64,000 bases of DNA, taken from assembly GCA_036397035.1 (NCBI GenBank), contig DASWJS010000019.1:1-64000 (forward strand), in the 5' to 3' direction. The notes beneath the pieces are model-generated. The model made no database searches. It was not told the DNA's origin and was given only the letters and a program-made list of their open reading frames with translations. Of the stretch, positions 8,157 through 17,600 are shown one piece after another (within the stretch, counting starts at the first letter, position 1; each line of letters opens with the position of its first letter). A program made the position numbers and the translations under genes. This DNA is from DASWJS01 sp036397035 (GTDB lineage Bacteria > Actinomycetota > AC-67).

Positions 8157-10482
8157 CGCCGATCTCCTTGCTCTCTGGTCCCTTCTTGCCGATCCCGACC
8201 AGACCGAGGGTTCCCCTGACCAGCCGCCCGGGCGTGACGGGCTGCAACGGCGGCGACAGCAGCTCCGGCGCGTACGGGTTGTGCAACGACAGGCGCGACA
8301 CGAACGCGATGCCGCGGATCGTGAACGGTTGCGCTTCGAAGATGCGCCGGCGCAGCGACCGGCTCAGCTCTTCGGCCGCGTAGACCTCGTCGTCGGTTAC
8401 GCGGTCGCGCAGGTCTCCCCACAGGCAGCGCGACACGAGCCACGCCAGCTCGAGGTGCTCCTCGTCGTGGACGACCTTGTCGACGTAGGCCAGCGGCGTC
8501 GCGTACGGGTCGCCGACGCCCAAGTCGGTCGCGAGGTCGCGGAAGTCGGCGTAGGCCACGGCGATGCGAGCCGTGCGCCCCTGCGTGAGCGCCCACGCGT
8601 GACGCTTGGTCCGCCGGCGCGACTTGTAGACCATCGGCCACATGACCCAGATCGTGCCCAGCACCAGCGCGACCGGCAGCACCACCAGCGCCACCTTCTG
8701 AATCTGCTTGAAGAGCTTCGAGGGCGGCGCGGTGCGGAGCGGGATGAAGAGCTGGATGCTGATCTCCTCGCTCGGCAGGATCTCGACGTCGAGCTGCTGC
8801 TCGTCGAGCTGGTTGGACGCCTTCGCCTTCTTCGGCAGGCCGGTGATCGGCGACCAGCCGTTGTCTTCGAAGTAGACCTCCAGCCAGGCCGAGCCGTGCA
8901 CGGGCCGGAACTCGATCACGTCGCCGGAGTCCTTGCCGCGGTCGAACCCGTAGCCGATGCGCGCCGGCACGCCCGCCCAGCGCGCGAGCAGCGCCTGCGC
9001 GGCGACGATCTCGAACGGTGACGCTTCCCGCGAGCCGGCGAGCATGTCGTCCACGCGATCGGCCGACACCGGGACGGGGACGCCGCCGCCGGTCGCGGTG
9101 ACGGTGTCGAACAGCTCCTGGCGCAGGAAGTCGAGCTTGTCCCACAAGCTGGTCGTCGGCGCCTTCTGCAGCAGCTCGACGACGGCGGGCGGGGGCTGCA
9201 CGCCGGCGGTGTCGGTGTAGTCGGCGAGGAACTGCTGGTCGCGAACCGACGGCGCCGTCTTGAGGCGGTCGGCGCTCGGGAAGTTTTCGAACTGGACCGT
9301 GTAGTTCAGCCCTTCCTTGACCTGCCCTTCGTCCAGACGGATCGTCTCGGACAACGGGTCCGTAACGAGCGGCGGCGCCTCCTCGACGCGAATGCCGTGC
9401 ATCCGGCCGGGGAGCGGCAGCACGACTCCTTGCAGGCCCAGGACGCTGACGTCGGACTGGATCTGCGGGGCGTACTCGGTGCCGAACGCGTCGCCGAGCC
9501 GGCCCGTCAGCGGCACGTCCTCGAACTCGGAGTCGGCAAATGCCGGCAGGCGCCAGTTCTCGCCGTCGTAGACGGTCAGCACGCCGGTGCGCCAGGGTCC
9601 GGTGAACTCGCCCCGCGTCTCGAACAGGATGCGGTCCTCGACGTCGCTGAGGCGAACGGCCTGCGGCAACTGCGCCTTCTGCGTGGGGTCGTAGCGGGGC
9701 TCGGGGAACAGGAAGTTGGTCTGCGCGAGCAGGAACAGCGCGACGACCAGCGCGACGACGATCGGGGCCGTTCGCATCGCGCGCTTCAGCTCGTAGGCGG
9801 TCGAGACGCCGTCGCCCTCGCCGCGGTCGGCTCGGTAGATGACCGCCAGGCCGATGACGAACGTGGCGAAGCCGATGATGCCCGAGACGACCTGCGCCTC
9901 GTCCGGCTGGGCGACCGCCGCGAAGGCCAGCACCGGGATCGGCACCAGGAGCCCCACGGCGGGCTTGCGTCCGATCGAGCCGATCCAGGCGCTCGTGAAG
10001 CCGATCAGCGCCATCGTCCAGACGACGATCGCCGTCCATCCTTGCAGGAAGGCCACGGGGGGGCGGTTGAGTCGCGCGAAGCCGTACGCCTCGGACATGT
10101 CCTTGAACATGGACCCGAGCCCGCCCGGGTCGCGGATCAGGACGGCGGCCAGACCGACGAAGAAGATGCCCGCCACCGACAGGCCCTGGATGAGCGCCTG
10201 CCGCTTCCTGGCCGACGCCGCCCACACGGCGAGCGCGACGCCGGCGAGCCCGCCGGCGCTCGTGAAGAAGCGCGCCGCGAAGCCGCTGAACATCCCGCCG
10301 ACGAGGAACGCGCAGCCGAGCGTGGTCAGCGCCGCGCCGATCGAAGGCCGCAGGATGTCGTCCTTGGTGAGGGGCTTCTCCTGCTGCAGGTCGGCGACGG
10401 TGACGCGCTCGCGCTGCTCTTGCGGCGCCTCGTCGGGCGCCCGCTGCGGGAAGGCCTGGACTTCCTTGGGGACGGCGCTCAT
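8134..10482 (-). CDS. TgpA-like membrane protein with a degenerate transglutaminase domain
   Basis: A 782-residue protein. An N-terminal cytoplasmic segment of about 55 residues is followed by a cluster of membrane spans (about 60-280), a large outside domain, one more span near 580-605, and a cytoplasmic tail. This is the TgpA/DUF3488 layout, in which the outside part holds a transglutaminase-like Cys-His-Asp core. The core region is recognisable around residues 490-560 (ARWAGVPARIGYGF, then SAWLEVYFEDNGWSPITG), but the nucleophile position reads EASPFE instead of a Cys, the His before AW is Ser, and the Asp after GW is missing. It is therefore probably a non-catalytic relative. The ATG start shares one base with the stop of the DUF58 gene (TGATG). 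MoxR, DUF58 and TgpA genes commonly sit together. Confidence 0.88.
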   Translation of the reverse strand: MSAVPKEVQAFPQRAPDEAPQEQRERVTVADLQQEKPLTKDDILRPSIGAALTTLGCAFLVGGMFSGFAARFFTSAGGLAGVALAVWAASARKRQALIQGLSVAGIFFVGLAAVLIRDPGGLGSMFKDMSEAYGFARLNRPPVAFLQGWTAIVVWTMALIGFTSAWIGSIGRKPAVGLLVPIPVLAFAAVAQPDEAQVVSGIIGFATFVIGLAVIYRADRGEGDGVSTAYELKRAMRTAPIVVALVVALFLLAQTNFLFPEPRYDPTQKAQLPQAVRLSDVEDRILFETRGEFTGPWRTGVLTVYDGENWRLPAFADSEFEDVPLTGRLGDAFGTEYAPQIQSDVSVLGLQGVVLPLPGRMHGIRVEEAPPLVTDPLSETIRLDEGQVKEGLNYTVQFENFPSADRLKTAPSVRDQQFLADYTDTAGVQPPPAVVELLQKAPTTSLWDKLDFLRQELFDTVTATGGGVPVPVSADRVDDMLAGSREASPFEIVAAQALLARWAGVPARIGYGFDRGKDSGDVIEFRPVHGSAWLEVYFEDNGWSPITGLPKKAKASNQLDEQQLDVEILPSEEISIQLFIPLRTAPPSKLFKQIQKVALVVLPVALVLGTIWVMWPMVYKSRRRTKRHAWALTQGRTARIAVAYADFRDLATDLGVGDPYATPLAYVDKVVHDEEHLELAWLVSRCLWGDLRDRVTDDEVYAAEELSRSLRRRIFEAQPFTIRGIAFVSRLSLHNPYAPELLSPPLQPVTPGRLVRGTLGLVGIGKKGPESKEIGDEAVGSV

Positions 10483-11777
10483 CAGCCCCTCATCCCCCCA
10501 CCGACTTCGTGGTAGAGCGCGCCGGCGATCGACTGGCCCGGGCGCAGCTCGACGACCTGGCACCCGAGCGCCGTCGCGACGTTGAGCGTCTCCTCCGCGG
10601 TCTCGTCCCAGATGAGCGCGACGACGAGCACCGACAGGCCTCGCTTGACGAGCAGCTCGATCTGGACGGCAGCTTCACGCGTCAGGTGCGGCGTGACGAC
10701 GATGTTGTGCGCGTCGCGCTTCGGGTTGAACAGGATGCGCTGCAGCGCCGCCTCCAGGGGCAGCTTTCCCATCTCCAGCCGCGCGCACGCGTCCAGCGCC
10801 TGGATGGGAGCTGCCGGACCGCGAAGCTTGCGCGTGAGCTGACCCTCGTTGGTCTCGATCCCGACCGCGTAGCCTTCGGTGATGTGCTTGTAGGCCAGCG
10901 ACGCGGCGACGCGCACGCCGGCCTCGAAGGACTCGCTCTCCAGCTCGCGCGAGTGGTAGCGCTGGTTGGTGTCCAGCACGACCGTGATCTGGTCGGTGAT
11001 GCCTTGCTCGGCCTCGCGCACCATCATCACGCCGGTCTTGGCGTAGGCGCGCCACACGATGCGGCGAAGGTCGTCGCCCGGCTGGTACTCGCGCATGCCG
11101 TAGAACTCCAGGCCCGAAGGCCACGGCTTGGACACCGGCGGACGGATCGGCGGGTCCTCGAACTGGCGGGTGAGCGGGCGGCTGCTGACCATCTCGATGT
11201 TGGGATGGATGAGCAGCTCGAACTCCGGCACGAGCGTCATCTCGCGTTGCGTGAGCCCCATCGGGTCGCCCCAGCGAGCAATCAGCGGACCCAGCTTGTA
11301 GGCGCCGCGCCGCTTGCAGAACAAGCGGTAGGAGTGCTCGATGTCCTGCCCGGCGGCGATCGACGCGAGCGGCAACTGCACCGGTTGCCCGAGCCGCTCC
11401 GGGATCTGCTCTTCCAGCACGATCGTCGACAGGCGGCGCTTGCAGTGCAGGACGAGGTCGATGCCGAGGACCTCGCCCTGGCGCGCGCGCGCCCTGATCT
11501 CCGACCGCTCTCCGGTGAGCGGGAGCGTCCGCTTGCCCGTCAGGTAGGTGACGATGATCAGCGCGAGCGTGCCGTACGCGAAGAGGTAGAGCGAGGTGCC
11601 GGCGACGATGAAGCCGAACAGCCAGAGCAAGGCGGCGAGCGCGACGCCCAGCAGCCCGATCGGCGTGATGCCGACCTTGCGCTGCAACTCGAGCAGCGTG
11701 GACTTGAGCCGCCGTGTATCGGTCGCTCGAATGAAGGCGTCACTCAGACGCCGGCCAAGCTCCTTGGTCCTCGCCAT
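10482..11777 (-). CDS. DUF58 family membrane protein
   Basis: A 431-residue protein with two adjacent membrane spans near residues 37-80, then a large cytoplasmic domain. The DUF58 hallmark is clear around residues 220-255: GLEFYGMREYQPGDDLRRI followed by W-x-A-x-A-K-T-G. After it comes a von Willebrand A-like region with a QITVVLDTN strand, where the DxSxS metal site of true VWA domains is not intact. DUF58 proteins work with MoxR AAA ATPases; the pair is thought to act as a chaperone or maturation machine for envelope proteins or metal enzymes. The gene lies 26 bases after moxR and overlaps the TgpA-like gene by one base. The target of the system is not known, but the transporter and cupredoxin-fold lipoprotein encoded downstream are candidates. 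Confidence 0.92.
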   Translation of the reverse strand: MARTKELGRRLSDAFIRATDTRRLKSTLLELQRKVGITPIGLLGVALAALLWLFGFIVAGTSLYLFAYGTLALIIVTYLTGKRTLPLTGERSEIRARARQGEVLGIDLVLHCKRRLSTIVLEEQIPERLGQPVQLPLASIAAGQDIEHSYRLFCKRRGAYKLGPLIARWGDPMGLTQREMTLVPEFELLIHPNIEMVSSRPLTRQFEDPPIRPPVSKPWPSGLEFYGMREYQPGDDLRRIVWRAYAKTGVMMVREAEQGITDQITVVLDTNQRYHSRELESESFEAGVRVAASLAYKHITEGYAVGIETNEGQLTRKLRGPAAPIQALDACARLEMGKLPLEAALQRILFNPKRDAHNIVVTPHLTREAAVQIELLVKRGLSVLVVALIWDETAEETLNVATALGCQVVELRPGQSIAGALYHEVGGGMRG

Positions 11778-11803
11778 GCTCCGGCCCCCAGGACGGGCTG
11801 CTC

Positions 11804-12868
11804 TTACGTGCCGCTGTCGAGGCTGGTGGCTGCCGCCCGGACCGCGCCTCGCCCGTCCCCACCGGACCGAACGTCGGACATCAACGGAGCCTTCACGCGC
11901 CCCACCACGCGCTCCAGTATGGCCTCAACCGACTCGCCGCGCAGGATGGCGTCCGGGGCGAGGATGAGTCGGTGGGCCATGACCGGCTGCAGGATGTGGC
12001 GCACGTCGTCGGGATACACGTCGCCGCGGCCGTCCGAGGCGGCCAGCACGCGTGCCGACTTCAGGATGTTGATCGGGGCGCGCGGGCTCGCGCCGAGCGT
12101 GAGCCCCGGCTCTTCGCGCGTGGCCGCGGCGAGACCGACGATGTAGTCGCCGACGGCTTCGGAGACCGTGATGTCGTTCTGCGCGAACTCGGTCATCGCT
12201 ATGACGGTGTCGGTCTCGATCACCGAGCCGAGGTTGTCGACCGCCATCTCTTTGGCGTTGGCGAACATGATCTGGCGTTCGGCGCGCGCGTCGGGGTAGC
12301 CCATCTTGAGCTTGAACATGAAGCGGTCGAGCTGCGCTTCCGGGAGCGGGAACGTGCCGGCCTGCTCGACCGGGTTCTGCGTCGCGAGCACCAGGAACGG
12401 CCTGGGCAGGTTGCGGATGACGCCGTCACCGGTGACGCGGCGCTCGGCCATCGCCTCCAGCAACGCGGACTGGGTCTTGGGCGTCGCGCGGTTGATCTCG
12501 TCGGCGAGCAGGATGTTGGCGAAGATCGGCCCCTCGTGGAACACGAACTTCTTCTTGTCCTGGTCGTAGATCGAGGACCCGGTGATGTCGCCGGGGAGCA
12601 TGTCGGGCGTGCACTGGACACGGCCGGCTTTCGCGTTGAGCGACTGCGCGAGGCATCGCGCGAGCACGGTCTTTCCCACGCCCGGAACGTCTTCGAAAAG
12701 GATGTGGCCTTCGGCGAGCATGGCGACGAGGGCGAGTCGGATCACATCGTCCTTGCCCTTGACGACGGTGGATACGTTCTCGATAACCGCCTCGAAGATC
12801 TTTTGGAACGTCTTCGGCGTCAACTCGGAGCGACGGGTTGTCCTCCGTGGTGCGGTGGTTGTGGCCAT
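11804..12868 (-). CDS. moxR: MoxR-type AAA+ ATPase
   Basis: A 354-residue cytoplasmic AAA+ ATPase of the MoxR class. Seen in the sequence are Walker A GVGKT at residues 63-67, the MoxR signature around CTPDMLPGDITG, Walker B ILLADEINRA near 120-129, the sensor motif ATQNPVEQAGT and the arginine-containing PEAQLDRF. MoxR proteins power the assembly or activation of other proteins, the first known case being methanol dehydrogenase. The C-terminal lid (about 270-335) is complete, and the last 20 residues are Gly/Arg/Ser-rich. It is the first gene of the leftward operon, and its promoter must lie in the divergent region 12869-13341. The ATG at 12868 follows a purine-rich GGAAAGGAAAGGG stretch. 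Confidence 0.95.
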   Translation of the reverse strand: MATTTAPRRTTRRSELTPKTFQKIFEAVIENVSTVVKGKDDVIRLALVAMLAEGHILFEDVPGVGKTVLARCLAQSLNAKAGRVQCTPDMLPGDITGSSIYDQDKKKFVFHEGPIFANILLADEINRATPKTQSALLEAMAERRVTGDGVIRNLPRPFLVLATQNPVEQAGTFPLPEAQLDRFMFKLKMGYPDARAERQIMFANAKEMAVDNLGSVIETDTVIAMTEFAQNDITVSEAVGDYIVGLAAATREEPGLTLGASPRAPINILKSARVLAASDGRGDVYPDDVRHILQPVMAHRLILAPDAILRGESVEAILERVVGRVKAPLMSDVRSGGDGRGAVRAAATSLDSGT

Positions 12869-13341
12869 CCCTTTCCTTTCCGGTCCTTACCCCTCACCGT
12901 TGTGGGAGAGATGGCACGCCGACCGCACGCGCGAGCCGCTGCGGGTGGCAGCGGGGGACGGGCTGACCGTGGTGGGCGGCATCTCGGTTCTCTCCGTGCG
13001 GGCCAGAGCGTGTCCGCTCGAACCTTCGGCCGTGGGCGAAGTTCCGAGGTGCCGTGAACCGTCCTCGGAGCACTCCTCAGGGCACTTGTTCACAATACCC
13101 GATGCCGCGAAACCGTTGCCAGTCTGGCGATGTCGCGAGCGCGTGAACAGGCGCGAGTCGACGAGCGTAGTGTCCGCACAGCGGGACCGATTCTCGGTCG
13201 GTCCTGGACTCTCCTGCTTCCCGGGCGCACTATCTCGACGGCGATGCCGGCGCGCAGGCGATACGGGTGGCTCAGGGGGGCTACGGAGATAGCCGTTTCT
13301 GGCTACTGCTGTTTCGCCCCTGAGCAGGCATCCTAGAAATC
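12869..13341. other. Divergent non-coding region between moxR and the receiver gene
   Basis: No credible gene was found in these 473 bases. They must carry the promoters for the leftward moxR operon and for the rightward receiver gene. Two structured stretches stand out. Near 13047-13087 an imperfect inverted repeat (AGGTGCC and GGCACTT) encloses a smaller GC-rich repeat. At 13271-13324 there is a better hairpin, listed separately. The moxR side has a GGAAAGG purine tract just before the start. No known riboswitch core (TPP, SAM, cobalamin, c-di-AMP) could be matched with confidence. Confidence 0.5.
13271..13324 (+). promoter_or_regulatory. Structured leader in front of the receiver gene
   Basis: CTCAGGGG (13271-13278) pairs with CCCCTGAG (13317-13324) to close a 54-base element. 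Inside it GGCTA (13279-13283) can pair with TAGCC (13290-13294), and the same TAGCC could instead pair with a second GGCTA at 13301-13305. The two inner hairpins exclude each other, as in a switch. The element ends 17 bases before the GTG start, which has no clear Shine-Dalgarno sequence. I do not recognise it as a known RNA family. Confidence 0.45.
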
Positions 13342-13779
13342 GTGACGCCCATCGAACGCTCGCGCCGGAAGGTGCTCGTCGTCGACGACCACGCGGACAT
13401 CCGCCTGATGTGTCGCGTCAACCTGCAGCTCGAGGGTTACGAAGTGATCGAGGCCGCCGACGGACAGGAAGGACTGGACCAGATTCGGTCCGAGCGGCCC
13501 GACGTGGTGCTGCTGGACATCATGATGCCGGGGATCGACGGCTGGCAGGTCTTGGAGACCGTCAAGGGCGACCCCACGCTCGCCGGCATCCCGATCGTCG
13601 TGCTGACGGCGCGCGTCCAGCGCGACGACGAGATCCGCGGCTGGAGCGCCGGCGCGTCGGAGTACCTGCCCAAGCCGTTCAACCCCGCCACGCTGACGCA
13701 GGTCGTCAACCGGACCGTCCGCGGCGAGGACGACGGGGGCCGCCGTCAGCGCGCCCTCGAAAAGCTGCGCATCCTTTGA
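13342..13779 (+). CDS. Stand-alone response regulator receiver protein
   Basis: A 145-residue single-domain receiver (CheY-like) protein. All key residues are present: the acidic pair D15-D16, phosphoacceptor D59 in VVLLDIMMPGIDGW, the switch Thr at 89 in VVLTAR, and K111 in YLPKPF. A basic C-terminal tail of about 20 residues follows, with no DNA-binding domain. Such proteins pass a phosphate from a histidine kinase to a partner, often another kinase or a phosphorelay. No kinase is encoded nearby. It starts with GTG and lacks an obvious ribosome binding site, but lies just after a structured leader. Its coding end is 15 bases from the convergent nei2 gene. The input and output partners cannot be told from this window. 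Confidence 0.92.
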   Translation: MTPIERSRRKVLVVDDHADIRLMCRVNLQLEGYEVIEAADGQEGLDQIRSERPDVVLLDIMMPGIDGWQVLETVKGDPTLAGIPIVVLTARVQRDDEIRGWSAGASEYLPKPFNPATLTQVVNRTVRGEDDGGRRQRALEKLRIL

Positions 13780-13794
13780 TCCTCGAGTCGCCGC

Positions 13795-14640
13795 CTACGC
13801 GCGCCTGCGCGTGAGGCGCGGCGGCGTTCGGTTCGGGCGGGCGAGACCGGCCGTGGGCGCGCCCGGCTGGCAGCTCGGACACCAGTAGGTCCAGCGCTGG
13901 TACCCGTTGCCGTTCTGCTTTGTCCGCTCGACCGGGGTGCCGCAGCGCCGGCACGGCTTGCCGGCTCGCTCGAACACCCACTGGCCCTGCCCGGGCGCGA
14001 GGTTGCCGGTCGTGACCCAGCGTCCGATCGTGCGGTTGGCGAGCAGCGCGCGCCGCCCCACGTCGACCAGCGAACGAAGGTCCGCAACCTCGCTCACGCG
14101 CGTCCACGGGTGGCAGCCGGCGAGGTAGCAGATCTCGTTCTTGTAGGCGTTGCCGAAGCCGGCGATCACGCGCTGGTCGAGCAGCACGTCGCCCAGCTCG
14201 CGTTCGGGACGCTCGCGCAGGCGCCGCAGCGCTTCGTCCGTGTCCCAGTCCGGCCCGAGCGGGTCCGGACCGAGGTGGCCGACGACGTCGGCTTCGCGCG
14301 CCGTCGGCAGCACCTCGACCACGCCGAGCAGCACGCCGACGGCCTGCCACTGGGCGGTCGCCACGATGGCGCGGATCTCGTGGGCGGGGAAGGGCGGGCG
14401 GCGCCCGGCCGCATAGAGGTACCACATGCCGTCCAGGCGCAGGTGCGAGTGGATCGTCATCCCGCCGTCGGTCCGGAACAGCATGTGCTTTCCGCGCGGC
14501 ACGACCTCGGTCACGACCTGACCCGCGAGATCGGCGGCCGCGGCGTGCGGCGTGCGAAGATCGGTCCGCGTCAGCCGGTGCCCGGCCAGCGCACGCCGCA
14601 GGTTCGTGGCCGACAGATACACGGTGTCGCCTTCGGGCAT
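13795..14640 (-). CDS. nei2: Endonuclease VIII-type DNA glycosylase (Fpg/Nei family)
   Basis: A 281-residue base-excision-repair enzyme. It removes oxidised pyrimidines from DNA and cuts the strand through its N-terminal Pro. The start MPEGDTV gives the catalytic Pro2 and Glu3 and is the Nei (not Fpg) form. A conserved Lys appears in RGKHMLF, the helix-two-turn-helix in GDVLLDQRVIAGFGNAYKNE, and a C-terminal zinc finger as C-x2-C (CRRCGTP) and C-x2-C (CPSC). It lies four bases after lhr on the same strand, an arrangement also found in mycobacteria, where Lhr and Nei2 are neighbours. The C-terminal basic tail of about 25 residues after the finger is longer than in many relatives. Co-expression with Lhr suggests joint work on damaged DNA. 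Confidence 0.94.
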   Translation of the reverse strand: MPEGDTVYLSATNLRRALAGHRLTRTDLRTPHAAAADLAGQVVTEVVPRGKHMLFRTDGGMTIHSHLRLDGMWYLYAAGRRPPFPAHEIRAIVATAQWQAVGVLLGVVEVLPTAREADVVGHLGPDPLGPDWDTDEALRRLRERPERELGDVLLDQRVIAGFGNAYKNEICYLAGCHPWTRVSEVADLRSLVDVGRRALLANRTIGRWVTTGNLAPGQGQWVFERAGKPCRRCGTPVERTKQNGNGYQRWTYWCPSCQPGAPTAGLARPNRTPPRLTRRRA

Positions 14641-14644
14641 CGCG

Positions 14645-17600
14645 CTACCGGAGCCGCATCCCGCGCGCGGTTTCGGCGAACCCCGCCTCGCGCAGCGCGT
14701 CGACGAGGGGGCCCGCGCCCGGAAGCGGCGCGCCGTCGGCTCGCTCGACGTGCAGCGGGCCGAGCGTGCCGCCGCGGACCGCCTCGCCCACCGCCGCGAT
14801 CGCGGCCGGGACCAGACCGGGGTCGAACGTGAGCATCGTCTTGCCGCCCTTCTCCACGTACAGCGCGAGCGCGCCGTCGACGAGCACGACGCTCGCGCCG
14901 GCCTTGCGCCCTGGACGGTGCCCGCCCGCGGCGTCCGCGGGCCAGGGAACCGCCGCGCCGTAGGGGTTCGCCGGATCCGTGGAGGCGAGCACGACCGCCA
15001 CGGCCGCCGGACGCGCGCTCGCGATCGACCGCAGCCGGTCGACGGCGCCGGGCACGGCGAACTGCGCGCCGCCGAGCCCCTCGACGAAGTACCCGCGCCG
15101 CGCCCGGCCCGCGTCCTCGAAGGCCTTCAGGACCGGGTACACGCGCGCGAATCCGCCCGTGACGCGCTCGGCGACGACCGCGCCGCGCGTGAGCACGCCG
15201 TGCCTGGCGAGCATCTGCTGCGCGATGGCGTGCGAGCGGCGGGTCGGGTCGTCCGCCCGGCCGGGCAGCAGGCTCCAGCGTCCCGCCGCGCTGGCCGGGC
15301 CCGAGCGGCTCGGCATCGACGGCCTGCGCGCCGGGCGGCTCGCGGCCGGCCGTCTCGTGCCTCGCAACAGCGCGCGCAACGGCTGGAGCGTGTCGTTGGT
15401 CACGTGCCCGGCCCAGACCAGGTCCCACAGCGCCCGGAGCGCAGCCTGGTCGTCGAGCGCGCCGATCGCTTCCACGATCTGTCGGAAGAACAGCGCGCCG
15501 CGCTGCTCGAGCGCTTCCCGGATGCGGACGGCGTCGGGCGGAAGCTCGGCGTCGGCGGGATCGGAAAGCAGCAACGGCGCGTCCTCGGCGCGGCACAGCG
15601 AGACCCACCCGTCGTTCGGGCCGATGGCGCCGGCTCCCGCCCAGAGCACCTCGCCGCTCGCGCACAGCTCGTCCAGCAGCCGCGGGGTCTCCGGTCCCGC
15701 GCGCGAGCCGAGCACCTGCCGTTCGAGCGCCGACGCGGGAACGACCGCGCCCTGGAGGGCGTCGATCGCGCGGGCCAGCGCGTGCGGCCCGCTCGATCCG
15801 ATGCCGTGCCAGGCGGGAAGGAAGCGGGCGAGCGCCGGCGGCTCGACCGGCTCGACCTCCTTGCGGAGCGCGGCGAGCGAGCGGCGGCGCAGCCGGCGAA
15901 GGACCTCGGCGTCGATCCACTCGCGCTCGGACCCGCCCGGGCGAAAGGCGCCGTGCAGCACCGTGCCGCGTTCGGCCAAGCGGGCGAGCGCGTGGTCCGC
16001 CACCGCCACGCCGACGCCGAAGCGCGAAGCGGCTTCCGACGGCACGAACGGTCCGTGCGTGCGGGCGAACCGAGCGACGAGGTCGGCGATCGGGTCGGCG
16101 ACCGGTTCCAGGAACGCGTCGGGCACGCCGACGGGCAGCGCGACCCCGAGTCCGTCGCGGTACCGAGCCGCGTCCTCGATCGCGATCCAGCGCTTCTCGC
16201 CGGCGACGCGCACGTCGATCGCCCGGCGGGTTGCGACGAGGATCCCGAGCAGGTCCGGCGCGTCGGCCGCTCGTTCGCAGCGCGCGCCGGCTTCCGAGGC
16301 GGACAGGTCGCCGAGCGTGCGGAGCAGGTCGTGCACGCCGTCGGCGTCGCGCGCCCGCCGGTCGTCGGCGAGATGCTGCAGCTCCAGCTCCAGGTCGGCG
16401 AGCGCGCCTTCGTCGATCAGGTCGCGCAGCTCGTCCTGGCCGAGCAGCTCGGCGAGCAGCCGGCGATCGAGCGAAAGCGCCTGCGCGCGCCGCTCGGCGA
16501 GCGGCGCGTCTCCCTCGTACATGAAGGCGCCGACGTAGCCGAACGTCAGCGAGGTCGCGAAGGGCGACGGCGACTGGGTCTCGACGTCGACCAGCACGAC
16601 CTCGCGCCGCTCGATGCGCGCCATCAGGTCCACGAGCGCCCCGAGGTCGAACACGTCCTGCAGGCATTCGCGATACGTCTCCAGCACGACCGGGAAGTCG
16701 CCGAACGCCGACGCGACCTGCAGCAGGTCTGCGCTCTTGCGACGCTGCGCCCACAGCGGGTTGCGCTGCCCTGGTCGCCGGCGCGGGATGAGCAGCGACC
16801 GCACGGCGCACTCGCGGAAGCGCGAGGAGAACAGCGTCGAGGCGCCGACGCCGGCGGTCACGATCTCCCGGATCTCGTCGGGCTCGAAGACGATCGTGTC
16901 GGCCGCGGGCGCCTCGTCCGCGTCGGGCAGGCGCACGACGATCCCGTCGTCGTCGAAGATGCACTGCGCCTCGACGCCGAGCCGTTCGCGCACTCGCGCC
17001 TCGATGGCCTGCGCCCACGGCGAGTGCACCCGGGCGCCGAAGGGCGAGTGGACGCACACGCGCCAGTCGCCCAGCTCGTCGCGGAACCGCTCGACCACGA
17101 TCGTGCGGTCGTCGGGCACGACGCCGGTGGCGGCGCGCTGCTCGGCCACGTAGCGGACGAGGTTGGCCGCGGCGTTGTCGTTCAGGCCCGACGCTCGCGC
17201 CCGGGCGGTCGCCTCCTCCTCGGACAGCGCGGCGATCTCTCGCTGGAACGCGCCGAGCGCGCGGCCAAGCTCGACCGGACGGCCCACGCCGTCGCCGCGC
17301 CAGAACGGCATCTTCCCCGGCTCGCCCGGCGCGGGCGAGACGATCACGCGGTCGCGGCCGATCTCCTCGATGCGCCACGCGGTCGCGCCGAGCGTGAAGA
17401 CCTCGCCCTCGTGCGACTCGAAGACCATCTCCTCGTCCAGCTCGCCGACGCGGTTGCCGGCGTCGCCGGCCATGAACACGCCGTAGGTGCCGCGGTCCGG
17501 GATCGTCCCGCCGCTCGTCACGGCGAGGCGCTGCGACCCGCCGCGCGCCGCCAGCACGCCGGCGACGCGGTCCCAGTTCAGGCGCGGGCGCAGCTCGGCG

